From NCBI RefSeq assembly GCF_000242435.1, contig NZ_JH591187.1, forward strand, positions 62,001 through 126,000: a stretch of 64,000 nt of DNA. The letters are read 5' to 3'. This stretch comes from Dialister succinatiphilus YIT 11850. GTDB lineage: Bacteria; Bacillota; Negativicutes; Veillonellales; Dialisteraceae. The position numbers and the translations under genes are program-made. The notes under the pieces were generated by a model. The model ran no database searches. It was not told the origin of the DNA and saw only the letters and a program-made list of their open reading frames with translations. Shown here piece after piece: positions 58,912 to 64,000 of this stretch (its first letter is position 1; each line of letters opens with the position of its first letter).

Positions 58912-60246
58912 ATGGCAGGAAAAAAGCGGGTGCGGAGAACGAGAGCGGCAAAGAAGGGAGGCCATCCTTTTCTGGTGCTTCTCTTCTTTATAGCCCTTAT
59001 TATGGGTTCTGCCTATATGACGGACCGCATGACCAATGCCCCTGATTCGGAGGTGGCCCAGAACGTTACCACTATTGGCCACCTGTTTAACGATAAGGAA
59101 ATGCAGGGACTGGTGCCGAAAGAAGATCAGGGTACGCCGGAAAGCGTGAAAGAAAAAATCAAAGCCGCCATGGATAAGGTGGTGACGGTGCAGGTAAAGG
59201 CCGATGATGAAGAACCGGCGGGAAGCAGCGGAAGCAGTGTTTCCTCCAATGAAAAAAAGGACGGCAGCCAGACAATGGAAAAGGGGGAAAAGGCTTCCTT
59301 CAGTCTGCTTTCCATTGTGTCTAAAATTACAGGAAAAGAGGAAAGCTATGAAAACACAGCGGCCCCTTCTTCCCTGCAGGGAAAGCCAACGGAAGCGGCT
59401 TCCTCCGCTGTTTCATCTACCTCTTCATCCACTGTTTCTGTTTCCTCCTCTGCTCCTGCGGCCCCGGCAGCCGCTGCTCCTTCCGTGAAGAAGGATGCAG
59501 GACATACGAAGGCTCCTGCCAAACAGAATGCAGCTCCCCTGAAAGCTGCACCGGCAGCTTCGCCAAAGCCCAATACACCTTCAGCAGTAAAAGGAAAGCT
59601 GGCCGTGGTCATCGATGATGCAGGACGGGACCTGGCATCCCAGCATGTCTATGAATCCCTGGGCATTCCGCTGACTCTGGCCGTCATGCCGAACCAGGTG
59701 CACACCAGGGATGCTGCCCTGTCCTGGCATGCCCATGGCCTTCCTGTCATCCTTCACCAGCCTATGGAATCGGTTTCCGGTATCGGTATGGAATCCAAGG
59801 TTATCCTGACTTCCATGAACGATGAGGAAATCCGGGGCCTTCTGAAGAGCTCCCTTTCCCAGGTGCCGGAAGCGGTGGGCATCAATAATCACCAGGGTTC
59901 CAAGGCCACTACCGACCGTCATACCATGGAGGTGGTGATGAATGAGCTCCACCACCGCCATCTCTTCTTCTTCGACAGCCGCACCAATTCCACCACCGCT
60001 GCCGATGGAGCAGCGGCCTCTTACGGCGTGCCCTATGTAAGAAATGATCTTTTCGTAGATAATGAAGCCGACGTGGCGGCCATATCCGCCATGATCCGGG
60101 AAGCGGCCAAACGGGCGCAGAAATACGGCACCTACGTGATTATCGGACACTGCCGACCCAAGACGGCGGAAGCCTTCCGCCAGATGGTGCCCCAGCTGGA
60201 AAAAGAGGGCATCCAGTTCGTTTACGTTTCTTCTCTTGCCAAATAA
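58912..60246 (+). CDS. Divergent polysaccharide deacetylase (YibQ/DUF610)
   Basis: 444 residues. A basic start ([14 protein letters not shown]) and one membrane helix ([18 protein letters not shown], about 19-36) anchor it. A long low-complexity Ser/Ala/Pro-rich linker (about 100-215) leads to the C-terminal catalytic-like barrel: [45 protein letters not shown] and YVIIGHCRP. This is the YibQ family, thought to act at the cell envelope; enzymatic activity is unproven. AGGAGA before the ATG. Followed 10 bases later by an SDR gene. Confidence 0.9.
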   Translation: MAGKKRVRRTRAAKKGGHPFLVLLFFIALIMGSAYMTDRMTNAPDSEVAQNVTTIGHLFNDKEMQGLVPKEDQGTPESVKEKIKAAMDKVVTVQVKADDEEPAGSSGSSVSSNEKKDGSQTMEKGEKASFSLLSIVSKITGKEESYENTAAPSSLQGKPTEAASSAVSSTSSSTVSVSSSAPAAPAAAAPSVKKDAGHTKAPAKQNAAPLKAAPAASPKPNTPSAVKGKLAVVIDDAGRDLASQHVYESLGIPLTLAVMPNQVHTRDAALSWHAHGLPVILHQPMESVSGIGMESKVILTSMNDEEIRGLLKSSLSQVPEAVGINNHQGSKATTDRHTMEVVMNELHHRHLFFFDSRTNSTTAADGAAASYGVPYVRNDLFVDNEADVAAISAMIREAAKRAQKYGTYVIIGHCRPKTAEAFRQMVPQLEKEGIQFVYVSSLAK

Positions 60247-60256
60247 GGAGAATTCC

Positions 60257-60982
60257 ATGGTACAGACAGTTCTTATTTCCGGCGGCACTTCCGGCATCGG
60301 TCTTGCCACTGCCAAAATTCTGGCAGGTGAAGGCATTCGGCCCGTTCTTCTGGGAAGAAATGAAGAGCGGGGACAGAAGGCCCGGGAGCAGGTCAGGGGA
60401 AGCCTTTACGTTCCCTGCGACGTGACAGTTACAAAAGACTGCCAAAAGGCGGTGAAAGCGGCATCGGCCATTGGAAAAATCACGGGCCTTGTCCTTTCAG
60501 CCGGCATCTATGAAGAAAAACTGCTGGAAAATACGACTGATGAGGAAATGGAGCATTTCTTTGCTGTCAATGTTTTCGGCGCCATGAAACTGACCAGGGA
60601 GGCCATCCCTGCCATGAGAGGGGCGGCAGGCAGCATTGTGGCGGTGGCTTCTGACGCTGCTCTCCAGGGCAATGTGCAGTGCAGCCTCTACGGCGCCACC
60701 AAGGGCGCCCTGGTTTCCTTCATCCGCTCCCTGGCCCTGGAAATGGCAGTGGAAAACATCCGGGCCAACGTGGTGTGTCCCGGAGATGTGGATACCCCCC
60801 TTTTGGACAGGCAGCTTCGCGACTATGGCGGCAGCCGCAAAGAAATGGGGGACTGGTATCCCCTGATGCGCATTGGACGGCCGGAAGAAGTGGGAGAACT
60901 CATTGCCTTCCTTCTCTCACCGAAAGCTTCCTTCATCACCGGCGCCGCCATTCCGGTGGACGGCGGCCTTACAGACTGGTAA
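60257..60982 (+). CDS. Short-chain dehydrogenase/reductase
   Basis: 241 residues from ATG 60257 with TAAGGAG 8 bases upstream. NAD(P) motif [10 protein letters not shown] (about 9-18), LSAGIYE in place of NNAG, catalytic Ser about 138 ([11 protein letters not shown]), YGATKGAL (YxxxK), and the C-terminal [18 protein letters not shown] typical of FabG-like classical SDRs. Substrate unknown. Probably co-transcribed with the deacetylase-like gene. Confidence 0.9.
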   Translation: MVQTVLISGGTSGIGLATAKILAGEGIRPVLLGRNEERGQKAREQVRGSLYVPCDVTVTKDCQKAVKAASAIGKITGLVLSAGIYEEKLLENTTDEEMEHFFAVNVFGAMKLTREAIPAMRGAAGSIVAVASDAALQGNVQCSLYGATKGALVSFIRSLALEMAVENIRANVVCPGDVDTPLLDRQLRDYGGSRKEMGDWYPLMRIGRPEEVGELIAFLLSPKASFITGAAIPVDGGLTDW

Positions 60983-60986
60983 AAAG

Positions 60987-61027
60987 AAAAGAAGGTCTTT
61001 CCTCACCGGGAAAGACCTTCTTTTTTT
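60987..61027 (+). terminator. Terminator of the SDR gene
   Basis: GAAGGTCTTTCC-TCACC-GGGAAAGACCTTC with TTTTTTT. Confidence 0.92.
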
Positions 61028-61065
61028 GCTTTTATCTCCGAGACGCCATCCATTTACATCATGCC

Positions 61066-61099
61066 AAAAAGGCCTCACCGGAGAGGTGAAGCCTTTTTT
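61066..61099 (+). terminator. Second terminator-like hairpin
   Basis: AAAAAGGCCTCACC-GGAGA-GGTGAAGCCTTTTTT, 40 bases after the first with no gene between. The rest of the gap to 61548 shows only a TATAAT at about 61446. Confidence 0.75.
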
Positions 61100-61548
61100 G
61101 AAAAGGCACTTCTCATGAATGAAATGAAGAGGCCTCCTCCATCAGGGTTTTCATTTCGGGGGCCGAAGAGACTTTTCTGTTTTCAGTGCACTGAAGGGAA
61201 GCAGCCGGGCTCTTTACACCTCCTCCCTCCTGCTCCATGGATGGGCGCCTGCAGGATTTACAAGAAGGCTTTCGGCATTGGCTGTTTCTATATGCATAGT
61301 CAGGGAGAAGGGGAAAGGGTATCAGGGGAGAGAAATAGAAAGAGGAGTATAGCCGGTCAGGGAATATTTCATTTTAAAGGACAGGGACTGCCTGGCAGGT
61401 GCCTGTGAAATCAGAATTTCTATTGGTGCTTTTTATGTTTTTAGGTATAATAGAGATAAGTAATGGTTTGAAATCACCATACATCAGCCATTCTTTACAC
61501 TGGCAGATTCATGGTTTACAGCCCGGATGTCCGGGCAGGGAGGTTTCT

Positions 61549-62994
61549 ATGAGCGAAGAAAGAGATATGGAAAAGACACCGGTTGTTCGTCCTGAAGCAG
61601 CTCCTGAGGTGAAGGAAGCGGCTAAGCCGCCCATGGAAAAGGAGGAGACAGGCCTTCCGGCAGAAAAAGCGGAAGCCGGACTTCCTGCCGAGAAGGAACC
61701 GGCAGGCCTGCCGGCGGAGAAGGAAAAAGGAGAGGTACCGGCAGCTGCGGAGGAAGCAGAAGAAGTCCATGTGGATTCTCCGGAGCCTGATATGGAAATC
61801 AATATCATTGATGACCGGGATAAGGAAGCGGAAGGGCTCATCCGCTGGGCTGCGGGCCGGGCCGGAGTCATTGTGGCGGCTCCCCTTCTGGGTACCGCTG
61901 CCCTGGTGGCCAATGAGGTGTACATGATTTCTAAAATTGGGACGGTCTATGGCGTGGAACTGAACCAGAAGGCGGTATTGTCCTTTATCGGCTCCCTGGG
62001 GGCTACGGTGGTGGGATCCACGCTGGCCACGCTGATTCCTATTTCCTTTATGCAGATCCCCATCGGCGTTTCTGTGACCTACGGTATCGGCAAGGCAGCC
62101 CAGCGCTGGATCAAGGACGGCATGCCCGATGATACGAAACCCTATCGTGCCGTTTTTGAAGAAGAAAAGGCGGAAGGGGAAAAGGATGTAAAGGAACTGG
62201 AGGAGAATCCGAAGAAGGATGAACCTCTGGGTGATGAGAAGAAGGATTTCACAGCCGAACTGAAGAAGAACTGGAATGACGTATATCCGGAAAAGGCTCA
62301 TGAAGCAGTAGACAAGCTGGCCCGCCAGCTCACCGAGTCTGCCGGCATGCTGGGAAATAAGCTGGTAGATGCGCTGAAGAAGGCCGGCGTCACTGACGAG
62401 CAGATCGAAAAAGCCAAGTACACCGCCCTCGGTGCATCGGAAGTGGCCCAGGAAACGGCGGAAAAAACGGCGCGGGATCTGCAGGCCATTGCCCGCATCA
62501 AGTCCAGGGAGTTCAGAAAAGATGCAGCCCGCCGGGCTGATGAAATGAAGGCCCAGGCCCGGGTGCAGATGGATGAGTTCCAGAAGAAGACGGAGGAAAT
62601 GAAGCGGCAGTCTGAAATCCAGTCCCAGCAGATGAAACTGAAGTCGGACAAGCTGAAGGCCCAGGCCCGGGTACAGATGCAGGAGGCCAGAATCCAGGCA
62701 AACAAGCTGAAAATCCAGGCCCAGGAGCAGGCGGAAACGGCCCAGGCCAAAGCCCAGGAGATTTCTGATAAGGTCATGGAATCGGCAGGCCGGTATCGGG
62801 ATGCTGCTGTGGAAGCGGCCACTCAGGCAAAGGCAGATATGATGAGCGCCGCTGAGGAGTATCGGGCAAAGATTGAGGAAAGGGCCCGCCAGAAACAGGC
62901 CGAAGCGGCAGAAAGGGATGGAAAAAGCGTTGAAGGTGCTGGAAAAGCTGAAGAAACTGCTTCTTCCCCTGACGAAAAAATTAAAAGCGAATAA
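61549..62994 (+). CDS. Membrane-associated coiled-coil protein with DUF697-like hydrophobic core
   Basis: 481 residues from ATG 61549 with AGGGAGG upstream. The acidic N-terminus has three LPAEKE-type repeats on a 10-residue period (about 28-60). A hydrophobic region follows (AGVIVAAPLLGTAALVANEV; IGTVYGVELNQKAVLSFIGSLGATVVG; TLIPISFMQIPIGVSVTYGIGKAAQRW, about 105-190), resembling the DUF697 membrane region of GTPase-linked proteins. From about 230 to the end it is an Ala/Gln/Lys-rich coiled coil (KAQARVQMDEFQKKTEEMKR and similar). No GTPase domain is present. Function unknown; apolipoprotein- or phasin-like helical binding is possible. Confidence 0.7.
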   Translation: MSEERDMEKTPVVRPEAAPEVKEAAKPPMEKEETGLPAEKAEAGLPAEKEPAGLPAEKEKGEVPAAAEEAEEVHVDSPEPDMEINIIDDRDKEAEGLIRWAAGRAGVIVAAPLLGTAALVANEVYMISKIGTVYGVELNQKAVLSFIGSLGATVVGSTLATLIPISFMQIPIGVSVTYGIGKAAQRWIKDGMPDDTKPYRAVFEEEKAEGEKDVKELEENPKKDEPLGDEKKDFTAELKKNWNDVYPEKAHEAVDKLARQLTESAGMLGNKLVDALKKAGVTDEQIEKAKYTALGASEVAQETAEKTARDLQAIARIKSREFRKDAARRADEMKAQARVQMDEFQKKTEEMKRQSEIQSQQMKLKSDKLKAQARVQMQEARIQANKLKIQAQEQAETAQAKAQEISDKVMESAGRYRDAAVEAATQAKADMMSAAEEYRAKIEERARQKQAEAAERDGKSVEGAGKAEETASSPDEKIKSE

Positions 62995-63130
62995 CCGGGA
63001 AGTGAAAGGGGACCTGTCTGATCTTCATAAGGAAAAGGTGGGACCTGTCACGAGAAACGTGGTATCTCCCTGGGGCAGAAGGCGGATAGGCCACCGGCGG
63101 TCCAATCACCCCTGGGTCAAAGGAAGGTAA
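62918..63130 (+). CDS. Possible small basic protein overlapping the coiled-coil gene
   Basis: 70 residues in another frame: MEKALKVLEKLKKLLLPLTK, then KLKANNREVKGDLSDLHKEK and a tail rich in Arg and Gly. GAAAGGG lies directly before the ATG with tight spacing. It overlaps the previous gene by 77 bases and ends just before a strong terminator. It could be a coupled gene or a chance frame. Confidence 0.35.
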   Translation: MEKALKVLEKLKKLLLPLTKKLKANNREVKGDLSDLHKEKVGPVTRNVVSPWGRRRIGHRRSNHPWVKGR

Positions 63131-63134
63131 GAGA

Positions 63135-63182
63135 AAGGAGCGGTGAAATCACAGGTTCAATGATTTCACCGCTCCTTTTATT
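63135..63182 (+). terminator. Terminator of the coiled-coil gene
   Basis: AAAGGAGCGGTGAAATCA/TGATTTCACCGCTCCTTTT. Confidence 0.9.
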
Positions 63183-63226
63183 TATATACCATATATGCCT
63201 TTCCGATGACGGAAAAGAGACCATGC

Positions 63227-63250
63227 AAAAAAGCCGGCTTTGGCCGGCTG
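63227..63250 (-). terminator. Terminator of rpmB
   Basis: On the minus strand GCCGGC-CAAA-GCCGGC then TTTTTT. Confidence 0.88.
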
Positions 63251-63264
63251 AAAATGCAAAGAAA

Positions 63265-63456
63265 TCAGATGTCTCTGTTTACTTTATGAGAACGAAGGCA
63301 ACGAGTGCAGACATTCATTCTCTTGACCTGTCCGTCTACCAGTACGCGAACTCTCTGGATATTCGGTTTCCAGGTTCTCTTTGTTTTCAGATGGGAATGG
63401 GATACGTTGAATCCCGTAGCGGTTTTCTTGCCGCAAACTTCACAATAGTTAGCCAT
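63265..63456 (-). CDS. rpmB: 50S ribosomal protein L28
   Basis: 63 residues: MANYCEVCGKKTATGFNVSH, SHLKTKRTWKPNIQRVRVLV, DGQVKRMNVCTRCLRSHKVN. It is the zinc-binding form, with CEVCG and CTRC pairs. AGGAGGTG before the ATG. Monocistronic and divergent from recG across 170 bases that carry both promoters. Confidence 0.96.
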   Translation of the reverse strand: MANYCEVCGKKTATGFNVSHSHLKTKRTWKPNIQRVRVLVDGQVKRMNVCTRCLRSHKVNRDI

Positions 63457-63628
63457 GTGCTACACCTCCTTGCACTTCCGCAATTGCAACATTCATAATA
63501 TATCACAATTGCTTTTTTTAAGCAAGTCTTTTACGTAATCAATTTTCAGGAATATAATAAATAGAGACATTGCTGTTTTGTCCCGGGCACACTTTTTTCC
63601 GGGTTCTGTTTTCGGAAAGGTTTTCCTC

Positions 63629-64000
63629 ATGCATTTATCAGATTCCGTACAATATATTAAGGGCGTAGGGCCCAGTATGAAGGAAAAGCTGGCGCGGCTG
63701 GGCATAGCCACGGTGGAAGATCTGATTTCCTTCTATCCCCGGCGCTACCAGGACTGGACCAAAATCACAAAAATGGAGGAGCTTCGTCCCGATGATGAGG
63801 CTGTCATTTACGGCAGGGTGGCGGATATGCGGATGCTTACGCCAAGGCGGGGCATGAGCATACTGAATGTGCTTTTGGTAGACGGAACCGGCGCCGTGAC
63901 CCTGGTGTATTTCAACCAGCCCTGGAAAGGGGAAACTTTCCGGAAGGACACCCATGTGCTGGCCTATGGCCGGATTGAGTACAACTACGGTAAGCTCCAG
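63629..64000 (+). CDS. recG: ATP-dependent DNA helicase RecG, N-terminal part
   Basis: Open to the end of the window, 124 codons seen: MHLSDSVQYIKGVGPSMKEK, LARLGIATVEDLISFYPRRY, DWTKITKMEELRPDDEAVIY, then VLLVDGTGAVTLVYFNQPW. This is the RecG N-terminal helix-hairpin and OB-fold wedge domain that splits stalled forks; the helicase motifs would lie beyond 64000. GGAAAGG about 9 bases before the ATG. Truncated only by the window edge. Confidence 0.93.
   Translation, partial: MHLSDSVQYIKGVGPSMKEKLARLGIATVEDLISFYPRRYQDWTKITKMEELRPDDEAVIYGRVADMRMLTPRRGMSILNVLLVDGTGAVTLVYFNQPWKGETFRKDTHVLAYGRIEYNYGKLQ

Overview
The window looks like the chromosome of a diderm firmicute (class Negativicutes, most likely a Veillonellales/Dialister- or Acidaminococcus-like gut bacterium). 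The reasons are: a TonB-dependent outer-membrane receptor beside firmicute-type features (T-box leader, rpsU-yqeY pair, clostridial-type large glutamine synthetases), a class A beta-lactamase that reads like ACI-1, and TTG/GTG starts with strong GGAGG ribosome sites. The genus is inference.

Layout: 0-7 kb is a metal/haem uptake module (TonB receptor, lipoprotein binding protein, orphan CobN-like chelatase). 7.8-19.9 kb is mostly core: ftsY, a YgjP-type metallopeptidase, a LysR regulator, a complete serine pathway operon (serC-serA-histidine-type phosphatase) behind a serine T-box with two antiterminator/terminator modules, a lactate/malate dehydrogenase and prfC. 20-36 kb is an accessory island. 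It holds two serine-recombinase remnants that share one left junction, a radical-SAM RiPP cluster, blaACI-like, an IS3-family and an IS4/IS701-type insertion sequence, rtcB and a DUF4268-type nuclease-like gene. An inverted 72-bp repeat lies at both edges (18.0 and 36.0 kb). 36.5-64 kb returns to core: dcd, a TAXI-TRAP transporter, a 1563-residue GGDEF/EAL protein, rpsU-yqeY, two tandem glutamine synthetases with a possible 32-residue ORF between them, pepT, pepC, three tRNAs, a D-2-hydroxyacid dehydrogenase, a divergent polysaccharide deacetylase, an SDR, a coiled-coil membrane protein, rpmB and the start of recG.

The most distinctive system is at 22.5-28.2 kb. A 93-residue precursor has seven CGSGDK motifs on an 11-residue period. 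It is followed by a radical SAM/SPASM maturase, a nitroreductase-like flavoprotein, a glyoxalase-fold gene with an in-frame stop, a second radical SAM enzyme, a flavodoxin/2[4Fe-4S] electron carrier, a PPC-domain protein and an exported alpha/beta hydrolase. A divergent LysR gene is separated from them by a perfect 16-bp palindrome. I recall this precursor type being named computationally as an ACGX-repeat system, but I know of no product.

The second theme is the intergenic DNA. It is packed with dispersed elements whose stems change in a compensatory way between copies while loops and flanks stay fixed: arrays of AACCCTC-stem-GWA-stem-GTCAA hairpins, a TGCATA-loop multi-stem element, and a 165-bp MITE-like palindrome. 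Several end directly at the ribosome site of the next gene.
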